Positions 8,558-18,392 are shown, counted from the first letter of the stretch. The stretch is DNA of 64,000 nucleotides from Opitutaceae bacterium (GCA_016795545.1 JAEUGX010000015.1:2501-66500), one strand, 5' to 3'. Translations and numbers: made by a program. The notes: generated by a model from the sequence alone, not told the origin.

Positions 8558-11116
8558 ATGCCCAAAGCAGAGAGATCAAATCCAAAGGACAAGGACACGC
8601 CGTCGTTCGAAGAGCCGCGCCATCGCCCGCACTGGGTCGCCTTCATCGCGTGCCTGGCTTTTGGCGTTCTGGTGTCGGTTGCGCTCCTCGATTTCGAGCC
8701 AGAGCAGAGCATCATGACCCAGGTCGCCGGACGCAACGAGGTGGTCAACGGCGTCCAACAGCAGGTGTCGGTCAAGCCCAGCGCCAGTCCCAACCTGGTC
8801 GGCGTCATCGGGGCCGAATTTTCCTGGTGGTCTTTTCACCTGATCGGAGCCTCGACCTGGCTCGTGCCGGTCTTCCTGTTCTGGATGAGTTACATCTACC
8901 TGCGGAGCGCCCGCAGCCTGACCAGCACCCGCCTGGTGGCCATGGTGTGCTGCATCGGCTCCCTCTCGTCGCTGGTGGCGATGCAGGACCTGGCCTTCAC
9001 CAGCCCCGCCATCTACACCGCCGGTCCGGGCGGAGCGCTGGGCCGGTTCATCTACCATGAGATCCTGAAGGACAGCCTCGGCGTGTTCGGGTCCGCCCTC
9101 ATCCTGGGTACGGTCTACTGCGTGGGCATGCTCTTCATCTTCACGCGCGACATCGCCGCCGAGATCGCCCGCCTGCTGCACAACTTCACCGAATGGCGAC
9201 AGAAGCGCGCCGCCCTCAAAGCCGCGCTGGCCGAGGAACGGCGGAAGCAGCGCGAGGAGGCCGCGCTCGCCAAGGCCGCCGCCCCCGCCCCGAGCAAGGC
9301 GGCGGCGGTCACCACACCTCCCCTCGCGCCCGGCCCGGCAAAAAAGATGGTCGTGCCGAAGCAGAACGATCCCTTTGCCGAACCCGCCAAGTCCGTCACC
9401 ACCCCACCCCTCCCCAAGCCCGCTGCGGAGACGCCCGCCGCCAAGGGCGTCACCCGCCCGCCCCTCAAGCCGGCTGAGTCCGCCGCCTCGCCCAAGGAAG
9501 CCAAGGAACCGAAGGAATCCGGCGCGGCCGCGGGCAAGATCGAGCTCAACATCGTGAAGCCGGAGGAAACCCGGAAGGCCAAGATCAACCTGCCGCAGAG
9601 CGACGACAAGAACTACGAGTTTCCCCCGCTGAAGCTCCTGCGCGAACAGGTGAAGTCCGACGCCTTCAACAGCGAGGAGGAGCACCGTCAGAACGCCGAG
9701 AACCTCCTCCGCATCCTCGGCGAATTCGGCGTCGAGGTCACCCTCGGCGAGATCCACGTCGGCCCCGTGATCACCCGCTACGAGGTCGTGCCCGCCGCCG
9801 GCGTGCGCGTGGAAAAGATCTCCGGCCTCGACAAGAACATCGCCCTCGGCATGCGGGCCCAGTCCGTGCGCATCCTCGCGCCCATCCCGGGCAAGGCCGC
9901 CGTCGGCGTCGAGGTGCCCAACCAGAAATCGACGCCGGTCGGCATGCGCGAGATCCTGGAAAGCGAGGACTGGGTGACCGCCAAGGCCGAGCTGCCCATC
10001 GCGCTCGGCAAGGACGTGAGCGGCAAGCCCCTCATCTCGGACCTCACCAAGATGCCCCACCTGCTCATCGCCGGCGCCACCGGCTCAGGCAAATCGGTGT
10101 GCATCAACTCCATCGTCGCCTCGATCCTCTACTCGAAAAGCCCCAAGGACGTGCGCCTGATCATGGTCGACCCCAAAGTGGTCGAGCTGAAGATCTTCAA
10201 CACGCTCCCGCACATGCTCATCCCGGTCGTCACCGAGCCGAAGAAGGTGCCGGCCGCCCTCAAGTGGCTCCTCGGCGAGATGGAGCAGCGCTACCAGATC
10301 TTCGCCAAGGCGAATGTCCGGAACATCATCGGCTTCAACAACCGCAAGAAGGACCCCAAGCACGAGTTCCCGCCGGCGGAACAGCAGGCCGAACTTGCCG
10401 GCGTGTCCGACGAGGTCGAGATCCCCGACCGCCTGCCCTACATCGTCGCCATCATCGACGAGCTCGCCGACCTCATGATGATCGCGCCGGCCGAGATCGA
10501 GACCTCCATCGCCCGTCTCGCGCAGCTCGCCCGGGCCGCCGGCATCCACCTCATCATCGCCACCCAGCGCCCGTCGGTGAACGTCATCACCGGCGTCATC
10601 AAGGCCAACCTCCCTTCGCGCATCGCCTTCCAGGTCGCCTCGCAGGTCGACTCCCGCACCATCCTCGACACGAAGGGCGCCGACACGCTCATCGGGCGCG
10701 GCGACATGCTGTTCTCGCCGCCGGGCAGCTCGCGGCTCGTGCGCGCGCAGGGCGCGTTCGTCGCCGACGAGGAGGTCCAGGAAATCGTCGAGTTCCTCAA
10801 GCGCAACGGCCCGCCCCAGTACGCCCAGTCCGTGCAGCAGCAGATCGACCGCGCCGCCAAGGAGGACGACGGCGAGGAGGGCGACGGCGAGGGCGACGAG
10901 GAGATGGGGGACGACCAGGAGCTCTTCCAGCAGGCGCTCGACGTGCTCAAGTCGACCAAGCGCGCCTCGACCTCGATGATGCAGCGCCGGCTCCGCATCG
11001 GTTACAACCGCGCCGCGCGCATCATGGACCTCATGGAAGACAAGGGCATCGTCGGGCCGGAGAACGGCTCGTCGCCGCGCGAGATCCTCGTCGATCTCGA
11101 CACCTACCAGCCCTGA
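8558..11116 (+). CDS. ftsK: DNA translocase FtsK/SpoIIIE family
   Basis: 852 residues from ATG 8558 (MPKAERSNPKDKD); an in-frame ATG at 8528 adds ten unconserved residues. FtsK pumps chromosomal DNA through the closing septum and aligns dif sites. Four N-terminal membrane segments (about residues 25-180) lead to a Pro/Ala/Lys-rich linker (about 220-350). The RecA-like motor follows, with Walker A GATGSGKS (about 506-513), Walker B YIVAIIDELADLMM and IATQRPSVNVITG. An Asp/Glu-rich stretch and the winged-helix gamma domain that reads KOPS sites (RASTSMMQRRLRIGYNRAARIMDLMEDKGIVGP) end the protein. Complete and of typical length. Confidence 0.96.
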   Translation: MPKAERSNPKDKDTPSFEEPRHRPHWVAFIACLAFGVLVSVALLDFEPEQSIMTQVAGRNEVVNGVQQQVSVKPSASPNLVGVIGAEFSWWSFHLIGASTWLVPVFLFWMSYIYLRSARSLTSTRLVAMVCCIGSLSSLVAMQDLAFTSPAIYTAGPGGALGRFIYHEILKDSLGVFGSALILGTVYCVGMLFIFTRDIAAEIARLLHNFTEWRQKRAALKAALAEERRKQREEAALAKAAAPAPSKAAAVTTPPLAPGPAKKMVVPKQNDPFAEPAKSVTTPPLPKPAAETPAAKGVTRPPLKPAESAASPKEAKEPKESGAAAGKIELNIVKPEETRKAKINLPQSDDKNYEFPPLKLLREQVKSDAFNSEEEHRQNAENLLRILGEFGVEVTLGEIHVGPVITRYEVVPAAGVRVEKISGLDKNIALGMRAQSVRILAPIPGKAAVGVEVPNQKSTPVGMREILESEDWVTAKAELPIALGKDVSGKPLISDLTKMPHLLIAGATGSGKSVCINSIVASILYSKSPKDVRLIMVDPKVVELKIFNTLPHMLIPVVTEPKKVPAALKWLLGEMEQRYQIFAKANVRNIIGFNNRKKDPKHEFPPAEQQAELAGVSDEVEIPDRLPYIVAIIDELADLMMIAPAEIETSIARLAQLARAAGIHLIIATQRPSVNVITGVIKANLPSRIAFQVASQVDSRTILDTKGADTLIGRGDMLFSPPGSSRLVRAQGAFVADEEVQEIVEFLKRNGPPQYAQSVQQQIDRAAKEDDGEEGDGEGDEEMGDDQELFQQALDVLKSTKRASTSMMQRRLRIGYNRAARIMDLMEDKGIVGPENGSSPREILVDLDTYQP

Positions 11117-11224
11117 TCACGCTCGCCGGCGGACGCCCGCACCGGGCCGGGCCTCCGCGATTTTCACGTCATTCGCCTCTTTCGTGGTGACTTCCCGTTC
11201 CCGATTCCCTAACTGAGTTCCCCC

Positions 11225-11962
11225 ATGCAGACCATCGGCGAAAGGCTCGAGGAGGCCCGGAAGCGCAAGGGCATCTCCATCCGCGAGGCGGCGGAAACCA
11301 CCAAGATTCGCGGCGATTATCTGCAGAAATTCGAGGCCAACTCGTTCGACATCGACCTTCCCCCGCTTTACCTCCGCGGTTTTCTCCGCTCCTACGCGCG
11401 CTTCCTCGAGCTCGATCCCGAGCGCATCGTCGGCGAGTTCGACTCGCTCGGCGGCCGCGAGGGTAAGCCCGCGCGGCGCGACACCCGCGAAAACTACGGT
11501 CGGGTGGACTTCGGCGAGGCCCCGCGCAGCCCCGAGCCGGCGGAAAGCGCGCCGAGTGGCGGCCGAACCGGCCCCGACCAGGCGGTCCTCCTGAAGTTCG
11601 GGCTCCTCGGCGGCGGCGCCCTGCTGCTCATCGTCATCATCATCCTGCTCATCAACGTGCTTTTCACCCGCTCCCCCGCCCGGCCCGCGCCGGCGCCGGG
11701 CGCAGCCGGCACGACCGTGCAGGCCGAGGCCGTCCAGACCCTCACCCTCACCGCCGTCGACGCGACGCGCGTCAAGGTCGTGCAGGAGCTCGACGGCGCC
11801 GTGCTGTTCAACGGCGCCATGGCGCGCGCCGAGACCAAGTCCTTCAAGAAGCAGGGCAAGCTCCTCATCACCGTCGAGTCCGGCAAGAACCTCCGCATGG
11901 AGGTCAACGGCAAAAGCTACCCCGTGCCCCTCGAGGGCTACGGGCGCTTCGCACTCGACTGA
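11225..11962 (+). CDS. RodZ-like protein: HTH domain, one membrane helix, periplasmic DUF4115 domain
   Basis: 245 residues. The N-terminal helix-turn-helix of the HTH_25 type (IGERLEEARKRKGISIREAAETTKIRGDYLQKFE, about 4-75) has the YLRGFLRSYARFLELDPE block typical of RodZ. One transmembrane helix lies at about 120-147, and a C-terminal periplasmic DUF4115 domain ends VNGKSYPVPLEGYGRF. RodZ links MreB to the elongasome and controls rod shape. It lies 108 nt after ftsK. It converges with the next gene, leaving only 6 nt between stops. Confidence 0.82.
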   Translation: MQTIGERLEEARKRKGISIREAAETTKIRGDYLQKFEANSFDIDLPPLYLRGFLRSYARFLELDPERIVGEFDSLGGREGKPARRDTRENYGRVDFGEAPRSPEPAESAPSGGRTGPDQAVLLKFGLLGGGALLLIVIIILLINVLFTRSPARPAPAPGAAGTTVQAEAVQTLTLTAVDATRVKVVQELDGAVLFNGAMARAETKSFKKQGKLLITVESGKNLRMEVNGKSYPVPLEGYGRFALD

Positions 11963-11968
11963 CGCGGC

Positions 11969-12541
11969 TCAGCGCCGCAACGCCACGGGCGGACCGAGCA
12001 CTTCGCGCAACAGGAAGGCCCGACGCATCGCCGCCGGGTTCCGGACTTCCTCCGACCAGCTCGCCGACACGGCGGCCGGGGCCTCCTCCGCCGCTGCGCC
12101 GGCCGCCGCCGCCTCGAACGCGGCGCGCTTGCGCGCCGCCGTCCGCATGGCTTCGGCCTCGCGGAGCCGCTCCGCCAGGGCCGCCTGCTGCTCCAGCACC
12201 TCCGCCTGGCGTTGGATCTCGCCGCGGGAGGCTGCCCGCGGAGCCGTCGCGACCACCACCTCGCGCACCGGCGGCGGCGCTTCACCGTCCGCCTCCGGCG
12301 GCGCCAGCACCGGCGGCGGCGGCTGCGTGTAGCCTTTCGCCCGCTGCTCGATCTTGCGCTGGATCTCCTCGCGGATCCGCCGCGTCCGCTCGGCCAGCTC
12401 GGGATCGTCGAAAGTCGCTTCCGGATGCGGCGGCGGCGCCTCGTCCTCATCCTGGGCGGCCTGCCGGCGCTGGTTAAGCCACCACGCCACCGCGCCCGCG
12501 ATGACGAACAGCAGCTGCAGGTGATCAAAGATCCATTGCAT
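11969..12541 (-). CDS. Membrane-anchored coiled-coil protein of a FloA operon, function unknown
   Basis: 190 residues. One N-terminal membrane helix (MQWIFDHLQLLFVIAGAVAWWL) precedes a charged, Pro-rich cytoplasmic region, a helical Glu/Ala/Arg-rich coiled coil (EIQRQAEVLEQQAALAERLREAEAM) and a conserved-looking tail RNPAAMRRAFLLREVLGPPVALRR. The tail motif (N-P-A-A-x-R-R-A-x-x-L-R-E-x-L-G-P-P) is one I associate with unannotated proteins beside FloA in Verrucomicrobia and Planctomycetes; that is recollection, not a search. Last gene of the nfeD-nfeD-floA run, 57 nt after floA. No enzyme motif is visible. Confidence 0.65.
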   Translation of the reverse strand: MQWIFDHLQLLFVIAGAVAWWLNQRRQAAQDEDEAPPPHPEATFDDPELAERTRRIREEIQRKIEQRAKGYTQPPPPVLAPPEADGEAPPPVREVVVATAPRAASRGEIQRQAEVLEQQAALAERLREAEAMRTAARKRAAFEAAAAGAAAEEAPAAVSASWSEEVRNPAAMRRAFLLREVLGPPVALRR

Positions 12542-12598
12542 GGGTGGGGCGGGTCGTCAGCGATCGGGATTGCACGGGGGCCGGCATCCGGAACCGGC

Positions 12599-13603
12599 TC
12601 ACTTCTTCCCCTCCGGATGCGCAATCGAGCCGCGCATCGCCGTGTCCGACTGGATGTTCTCCATCCGATAATAATCCATGATGCCGAGCCGGCCCTGGCG
12701 GAACGCTTCGGCCATCGCCTGCGGCACCTGCGCCTGCGCCTCGACCACCTTGGCCTGCATCTCCTGCACGCGGGCCTTCATCTCCTGCTCGACCGCCACC
12801 GCGGCCGCCCGGCGGATTTCCGCCTGCGCTTGCGCGATACTCTTGTTCGCCTCAGCCTGCGCCTCCTGCAGCTTGGCGCCGACGTTCTCGCCGACGTCCA
12901 CGTCGGCGATGTCGATCGAGAGGATCTCGAACGCCGTGCCCACATCCAGGCCGCGCGCCAGCACGGTCTTGGAGATGCTGTCCGGCGACTCGAGCACCAC
13001 CTTGTAGTTCTCCGAGGTGCCGATGGTGGAGACGATGCCCTCGCCCACACGGGCAATGATCGTCTCCTCCTTCGCGCCGCCGACAAAACGGTCCAGGTGC
13101 GTGCGCACCGTGACCCGCGCCTTCACCTTCACCTGGATGCCGTCTTTGGCCACGCCGTCGATCGTCGTGCGGCCGCTTTCCGGGTTCGGACAGTCGATGA
13201 CCTTCGGGTCGACTGAAGTCCGCACCGCCTCGACCACGGACTTGCCCGACCCTTTCGTCGCCAGGTCGATCGCGCACGCGCGGTCCCAGTCCAGCACGAT
13301 GCCGGCCTTCTGCGCCGCCACCAGCGCCTGCACGGTCGGGACCACGTTGCCGCCCGCCAGGTAGTGCGCCGCAATCTTGTCGGTCGTGACCTGGATGCCG
13401 GCCTTGACCGCCGTGATGCGCGCGTCCACCACCAAGCCGTAGGGCACGCCGCCCAGCCGCATGCCGAGCAGGTTGAGCACGCTCACGGGCGCGCCGTTCA
13501 GCCGGGCTTTCAGCCAGACGCCAATGAAGGAGATGAATACGCCGACAACGACCAGGGCGACGACGGCGAGCGGGATGAGGACGATCAGCGGGATGTTGTT
13601 CAT
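12599..13603 (-). CDS. floA: Flotillin-like protein FloA (UPF0365)
   Basis: 334 residues, close to B. subtilis FloA (YqfA, 331). A short N-terminal membrane hairpin ([32 protein letters not shown]) leads to a SPFH-type domain. That domain contains [49 protein letters not shown] and [47 protein letters not shown] Gln/Glu/Ala-rich coiled coil forms the last third. FloA marks functional membrane microdomains and affects membrane fluidity. It follows two NfeD genes, the classical partner arrangement. Confidence 0.95.
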   Translation of the reverse strand: MNNIPLIVLIPLAVVALVVVGVFISFIGVWLKARLNGAPVSVLNLLGMRLGGVPYGLVVDARITAVKAGIQVTTDKIAAHYLAGGNVVPTVQALVAAQKAGIVLDWDRACAIDLATKGSGKSVVEAVRTSVDPKVIDCPNPESGRTTIDGVAKDGIQVKVKARVTVRTHLDRFVGGAKEETIIARVGEGIVSTIGTSENYKVVLESPDSISKTVLARGLDVGTAFEILSIDIADVDVGENVGAKLQEAQAEANKSIAQAQAEIRRAAAVAVEQEMKARVQEMQAKVVEAQAQVPQAMAEAFRQGRLGIMDYYRMENIQSDTAMRGSIAHPEGKK

Positions 13604-13616
13604 AAAAATAAAAGGA

Positions 13617-14084
13617 CTAGGTGGTGGTGACGATGAGCCGGAAATTGTCGACGCCCACGACCCGCAGGGCCGTGCCCTTGGCGATGAAGCCCGAGCGACT
13701 GGCCGCCTCGAAACGGCGTCCGTCGACCGACACGTAGCCGCTCGGCGCCAGGGGCGTGAGCGCCTCCGCCGGGCGGTTGATCACCGCCTCCAGCTCCGCC
13801 ACCGGCGGCTGGCTGGTGGCGTCGACCGTCGCCTCGACCACCATCTTGCGCCCCAGCGCCGTGCGCGGGAGGACGACGAGCTCGAGGTAGAGCATGATGC
13901 CCACCAGCATCGCCGCAGAACCGATCGCGGCCAGGCCGCCGGCGAACCCGAACTGCTGGAAGGAGAGCACGCTGCCCACGAGCAGGGCCACGCCGCCCAG
14001 GATGCCCGCCACCGCGCCCGGCAGGAAGATCTCAGCGGCCAGCAGCAGGGAGCCGACGATGAAAAGGATGATGATGGCGTTCAT
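13617..14084 (-). CDS. Short NfeD-family protein
   Basis: 155 residues from ATG 14084, overlapping the stop of the long nfeD by 4 nt (ATGA). Three or four hydrophobic segments ([40 protein letters not shown] and onwards) precede a C-terminal OB-fold NfeD domain ([37 protein letters not shown]). Short NfeD proteins work with flotillins in membrane domains; the OB fold may contact the SPFH protein. floA begins 13 nt downstream. Confidence 0.85.
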   Translation of the reverse strand: MNAIIILFIVGSLLLAAEIFLPGAVAGILGGVALLVGSVLSFQQFGFAGGLAAIGSAAMLVGIMLYLELVVLPRTALGRKMVVEATVDATSQPPVAELEAVINRPAEALTPLAPSGYVSVDGRRFEAASRSGFIAKGTALRVVGVDNFRLIVTTT

Positions 14085-15517
14085 GCGTCCACCCTCCCCA
14101 CCACCAGGCCGAAATCCGACCGGCCGCGGACCACGACCGTCTCGCCACGATCGACCGTGCCCACTTCCACCGTGGCCTCGTAACGCTGGCCGTCCACCTC
14201 CACGTGACCGCTGGGCCGCAGCGCAGTCACCGCGAGCCCCGTCCGGCCGATGATGCCCGGGAGCGCCGCGGCCGCCTCCGGTGCCAGGCCGGCCACCTGC
14301 GCCGCGCCCCCGATGGCGGTGCCGACCACCATCTTGTCCCACACCCACCCGCTGGGCAGGTAGCGCGCCAGCACGATCCCAAGGCCGACTGCCAGCGCCA
14401 GGCCCAGGCCCAGGTTCCGGAGCGGCGCCACGAAGGCGTCGCCGGACCAGGCCACCGAAACCGGTTCGCCGGGCCACAGGTCGGCCATCGCCCACACGAG
14501 CGAACCGAGCATGAGCAGCAGCCCCGACACCGCCATCAAGAAGGCCCCCGGGAAAAAGATCAGCTCCACGACCACCAGCAGCAGGCCGAGGACGAAGACC
14601 AGGATCGGCTCGTGGCCCGAGAAGCCCGCGACATAGCTGCCCAGAAAGACGATGCCCAGCAGCGCGATCCCGACGATGCCGAACACCCCGAATCCCGGGG
14701 TCTTGAACTCAATGAAGATCGCCAGCAGGCCCAGGCCGAGCAGCAACGGCGAGATCGAGTTGAGGAATTGCGCCAGCCGCTCGGACCAGGTGACCTGGAA
14801 ATTCCGCACCTCATAGTTGCCGGCTCCGAACTTGGCCGTCAGCAGCTGCTCGACTCCCGTCGCCTTGCCCGCGCCGAGGAGCGCGCGCGGGGGGTCGCCG
14901 AACTGCTCCAGCGCCTCGGTGGCCGTCAGGGAAAGCAGCTCGCCCTTCGGCTTCAGCACCTTCTCGCCGATCTTCAACTCGTAGTCTTCGTCAATCATCG
15001 CCGAGATCACCTGTCCGCGGTAGCCCTTCCCCTCGGACTCCGCCCGCATGCGGGCGCGGAGGTAGCTGACGATCTTCTGCCGCATCGTCTTGTCGACCTC
15101 GCCGCCCGTGGCCAGGACAGGCGCCGCCGCGCCGATCACGGCGTTCGGTGCGAAATAGATCTCGTCGGTCACGGCCGAGATGAATGCGCCGGCCGACATC
15201 GCCTCGCGGTCGACGAAGGTCAGCTTTTGGCCCGGAAACTTTTCCAGCGCCTCCAGGATGTCGAACGTCACGTCCAGCGCGCCTCCCGGCGTGTTCATAT
15301 GCAGGAGCACGACATCGGCCTTCTGCTCGATCGCCTCCTTGAGTCCGCGGCGCAGGATGTAAAAAATCGGGCGGCTGATCTCGTCCCGCACGGGAATCAC
15401 GTAGACCGTCACCCGGCGCGCCGGCGCCGCCACTGCCGACGCGGACGCCGGCTCCGCAGCCGCGCCGGGGAGGCACAGCGCAAGCAGGGCGATCAGGACT
15501 GCAACCAGCTTGGACAT
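14081..15517 (-). CDS. Long NfeD-family membrane serine protease (ClpP-class domain)
   Basis: 478 residues from ATG 15517 (MSKLVAVLIALLALCLPGAAA, signal peptide). An N-terminal ClpP-like domain carries the nucleophile context REAMSAGAFISAVTDEIYFAP and the preceding MNTPGGALDVTFDILEALE. Four to five membrane helices (about 260-400) and a C-terminal OB fold (GHVEVDGQRYEATVEVGTVDRGETVVVRGR) follow. Long NfeD proteins cleave stomatin/flotillin-class partners. It heads the floA transcript and is divergent from the aldose-epimerase gene. Frame open to 15721 upstream but without signal-peptide character. Confidence 0.9.
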   Translation of the reverse strand: MSKLVAVLIALLALCLPGAAAEPASASAVAAPARRVTVYVIPVRDEISRPIFYILRRGLKEAIEQKADVVLLHMNTPGGALDVTFDILEALEKFPGQKLTFVDREAMSAGAFISAVTDEIYFAPNAVIGAAAPVLATGGEVDKTMRQKIVSYLRARMRAESEGKGYRGQVISAMIDEDYELKIGEKVLKPKGELLSLTATEALEQFGDPPRALLGAGKATGVEQLLTAKFGAGNYEVRNFQVTWSERLAQFLNSISPLLLGLGLLAIFIEFKTPGFGVFGIVGIALLGIVFLGSYVAGFSGHEPILVFVLGLLLVVVELIFFPGAFLMAVSGLLLMLGSLVWAMADLWPGEPVSVAWSGDAFVAPLRNLGLGLALAVGLGIVLARYLPSGWVWDKMVVGTAIGGAAQVAGLAPEAAAALPGIIGRTGLAVTALRPSGHVEVDGQRYEATVEVGTVDRGETVVVRGRSDFGLVVGRVDA

Positions 15518-15666
15518 TGCGCCGGATGTTACTTCGACGCCAACGACAAGCAAGCGCGACGAACTTATAATCCTCAGAATTAATTCAAGCGCGCGGCGCA
15601 TCGACCCCGACGATTTCGCGGAGTTTGTATTGGAACGGGACGGCCATTTTGCTTTACCAATCATGC

Positions 15667-16590
15667 ATGGAACGAATCCCGTACCTCGGGCATACGATCT
15701 TCCGGTGGCAGGTGGGCGCATCCTCCTTCCTGGCCCTGCCGGAAAAGGGCGCGCGGCTGATGAACTGGAACGTGACGCTGGGCGACGGCAGCATCCGCGA
15801 CATCGTCTACTGGCCCGAGATCGACACCCTCGACGGCATCGAGAAGGTCCGCGGCGGCAACCCGATCCTGTTTCCGTTCTGCGGCCGCTCGTTCGACCAG
15901 GGCGAAATCCACCATTGGCGCGCCGAGGATGGCGTCCGCCGGCCCATGCCGATCCACGGACTCGCGCGCCAGGGCGCCTTTCGCACGACGCGGCTCGACG
16001 AAGGCGGATTCTCCGCGCAATTCGTCCCCGACGCCGCGGCCAAGGCCGCCTACCCGTTCGACTATGAATTCGTCGTCAGCTACCGCTTCGACCCGCTGGG
16101 GCTCTTCGTCGAGCTCCAACTGACCAACCTCGGCCGCAAGCCGATGCCCTGGTCCGCGGGACACCACTTCTACTTCACCCTGCCGTGGTCCCCGGGCCGC
16201 ACGCGCCGGGACTACGTGCTCGAGACCACCGCGACGCAGCACCTCCGCCACGATCTCCAGCGCGGGGGGCTCTCGGCCGGACCGGCGATCGGCGCCCGGG
16301 AATCGCTGGCCCACCCGGACCTCGTCGACCTGATCCACACCGGCCTCAAGCGCGAGCGCTTCGTCGTGACCGAGACCGCCACCGGCAGCCAGCTGCGCTT
16401 CCGCAGCGGCATGGCGCACACCCACTCGCGCGACCTCGCGGTCGTGACCTGGACGCAGGACGAAAAAGCCCCGTACTACTGCATCGAGCCCTGGATGGGG
16501 CCGCCCAATTCCGCTGAAAACCGCGTCGGCCTGCACACGGTGGCTCCCGGCCAGACCCAGAAATTCTACGTCGAGATCACGATCGCCTGA
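15667..16590 (+). CDS. Aldose 1-epimerase family protein
   Basis: 307 residues from ATG 15667 (MERIPYLGHTIFRWQVG). It is a galactose-mutarotase-like beta-sandwich: RGGNPILFPFCGRSFDQG, PMPIHGLARQGAF (conserved His), SAGHHFYFTLPW (catalytic-type His) and CIEPWMGPPNSAEN with the C-terminal Glu/Pro block. Such enzymes interconvert alpha and beta anomers of aldoses or hexose-6-phosphates. The sequence resembles the COG2017 subgroup rather than GalM proper, so substrate is open. It is divergent from nfeD across about 150 nt and 77 nt upstream of the multicopper oxidase. Confidence 0.85.
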   Translation: MERIPYLGHTIFRWQVGASSFLALPEKGARLMNWNVTLGDGSIRDIVYWPEIDTLDGIEKVRGGNPILFPFCGRSFDQGEIHHWRAEDGVRRPMPIHGLARQGAFRTTRLDEGGFSAQFVPDAAAKAAYPFDYEFVVSYRFDPLGLFVELQLTNLGRKPMPWSAGHHFYFTLPWSPGRTRRDYVLETTATQHLRHDLQRGGLSAGPAIGARESLAHPDLVDLIHTGLKRERFVVTETATGSQLRFRSGMAHTHSRDLAVVTWTQDEKAPYYCIEPWMGPPNSAENRVGLHTVAPGQTQKFYVEITIA

Positions 16591-16667
16591 GCGCGGTCCT
16601 CCACGCCCACTCCGCGCTTGCAGCCCGTCCGCCGGGCGGGAGACTGGGCGCTTATGGCCTCCTTCGC

Positions 16668-17777
16668 ATGAGCCCAGCCCACCCTCCAGCCGCCATGCGC
16701 CGGTGCCTCCTCCTCGCCCTCGTCGGGTTCGCCCCCCTCGCCGCCGCCGCGGAGCCGGCGGATGCGGAACCGCTCACCGGCGAAACCCGCACCTATTTCC
16801 TCGCGGCCGACGAGGTGGACTGGAACTACGCCCCCGCCGGCAATGTCCTCCTCGATCTCCAGTGCTGCGGCGAGGACGCCCCCTGGCTGGAACGCGGCCC
16901 GCACTCCCGTCCGCCGGTCTTCAAGAAGGTGGTCTTCCGCGAATACACCGACGAGACCTTCACGACCCTCAAGCCCCGCGACCCGGCCTGGGAGCACGCC
17001 GGCATCCTGGGCCCGATTATCCGCGCCGAGGTCGGCGACCGCATCGAGGTGACGCTCCGGAACCACGCGTCCTTCCCGGTCAGCCTGCATGCGCACGGCG
17101 TCCATTACCTCAAGGCCTACGAGGGCGCGGGCTATCCCGACGGCACCACGGATCCCGACAAGGACGACGACGCGATCGCCCCGGGCGATCACTACACCTA
17201 CCGGTGGCAGGTCCCCACCCGGGCCGGACCGGGGCCCAGCGACCCGAGCTCCATCGTGTGGCTCTACCACTCCCACGTCCACAGCCCGCAGGACGTCAAC
17301 ACCGGCCTCGTCGGCGTCCTGCTCATCACCCGGCACGGGGCCGCCCGCGAGGACGGTTCGCCCCGGGATGTCGACCGCGAGTTCGTGACGCTCTTTATGA
17401 ACTTCGACGAGACCGCCAGCCGGTTCTCGCTCCGCAACGCCGGACTGCTCGCCTCTGACGGCGCCGAGGACCACAACCGCTTCCACAGCATCAACGGCTA
17501 CATCTTCGGCAACCTGCCCATGCTGCGCATGCGGGTCGGGGAAAGGGTCCGCTGGTACCTGGTCGCGCTCGGCGACGACACCGACCTCCACACCCCCCAC
17601 TGGCACGGCAACACCGTCCTGCACGAGGGTCGGCGCACCGACGTCGTCGAGCTCCTGCCCGCCAGCATGAAGGTCGCCGACATGCGGGCCGACAACCCGG
17701 GAATCTGGCTCTACCACTGCCACGTCAACGACCACATCCTGGCCGGCATGGCGGCGCGGTACGAGATCGTCAAATAG
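16668..17777 (+). CDS. Secreted multicopper oxidase, ceruloplasmin/hephaestin-like
   Basis: 369 residues; a shorter start at 16695 is also possible. Signal peptide MRRCLLLALVGFAPLAAAA with a twin arginine. The mature start TRTYFLAADEVDWNYAPAGNVLL resembles animal ceruloplasmin/hephaestin domains. All four copper motifs are present: HAHGVH (from residue 141), HSHVH (201), HTPHWHG (308) and HCHVNDHILAGM (350-361). These supply the trinuclear cluster and a type 1 site with Cys351 and Met361. The spacing fits a two-cupredoxin-domain oxidase. Probable role: oxidation of Cu(I), Fe(II) or phenolics in the periplasm; substrate unknown. tatA follows 58 nt downstream, which suits Tat export of a copper-loaded enzyme. 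Confidence 0.88.
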   Translation: MSPAHPPAAMRRCLLLALVGFAPLAAAAEPADAEPLTGETRTYFLAADEVDWNYAPAGNVLLDLQCCGEDAPWLERGPHSRPPVFKKVVFREYTDETFTTLKPRDPAWEHAGILGPIIRAEVGDRIEVTLRNHASFPVSLHAHGVHYLKAYEGAGYPDGTTDPDKDDDAIAPGDHYTYRWQVPTRAGPGPSDPSSIVWLYHSHVHSPQDVNTGLVGVLLITRHGAAREDGSPRDVDREFVTLFMNFDETASRFSLRNAGLLASDGAEDHNRFHSINGYIFGNLPMLRMRVGERVRWYLVALGDDTDLHTPHWHGNTVLHEGRRTDVVELLPASMKVADMRADNPGIWLYHCHVNDHILAGMAARYEIVK

Positions 17778-17835
17778 CCGGCACGGCCCCGTTTTTTGCC
17801 GTTACTTTTGCCGCCGGAATTCGTCTGATTCCTCC

Positions 17836-18129
17836 ATGACTCCTCCCTGGGCATTCATTGAGGGCATCGGCGGCCCCGAGCTGCTGATGATCATGTTTAT
17901 CGTGCTGCTCCTGTTCGGGGCCAATCGCCTGCCGGAGCTGGCCCGGGGTATCGGCAGGTCCGTGCGCGAATTCAAGAAGGCCGCCAGCGGCGTCGAGGAG
18001 GAGGTGCGCCGCGTGATGGAGGAGGAGCCGCCCAAACCCGTCACTCCGCCGCCCGCAACCGTGCCGACAAGCCTGCCCGAGCTACCTCCCGACAAGCCGT
18101 CATCGCCCACCGCGCCGCCGCCGGCCTGA
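17836..18129 (+). CDS. tatA: Sec-independent protein translocase TatA/TatE
   Basis: 97 residues. Short periplasmic N-terminus, one membrane helix (GPELLMIMFIVLLLFGANRLPELARGIGRSVREFKKA), the FGANRLPELARGIG hinge and amphipathic helix, then an acidic, Pro-rich tail. TatA polymerises to form the Tat pore for folded proteins. TatB-like length is excluded by the short tail. It stands alone without tatC, directly after a probable Tat substrate. Confidence 0.93.
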   Translation: MTPPWAFIEGIGGPELLMIMFIVLLLFGANRLPELARGIGRSVREFKKAASGVEEEVRRVMEEEPPKPVTPPPATVPTSLPELPPDKPSSPTAPPPA

Positions 18130-18392
18130 GCGCCGTCCCGTCCCCGTATCCCCCCGCGCTCTTCCCTCTGGAGCGGGACCGTTTCCGGGCGGTTTTCACC
18201 CCGGCGATTCACCTCGCCCCCGCGCGCTTCCCCTGCCCGGCCGCACCCACCTTCCCCGGATCGCCATCGTCCCATTCTCGGGAACCGTCGATGCCATCTT
18301 CGCGCCAGCAGGCCGGTCCCGGCGCAGTCCCAATAACGCAAATAATATCCCTTCTCGATGAAAACCATCGCTTTGCGAATGCATCTGTAACT

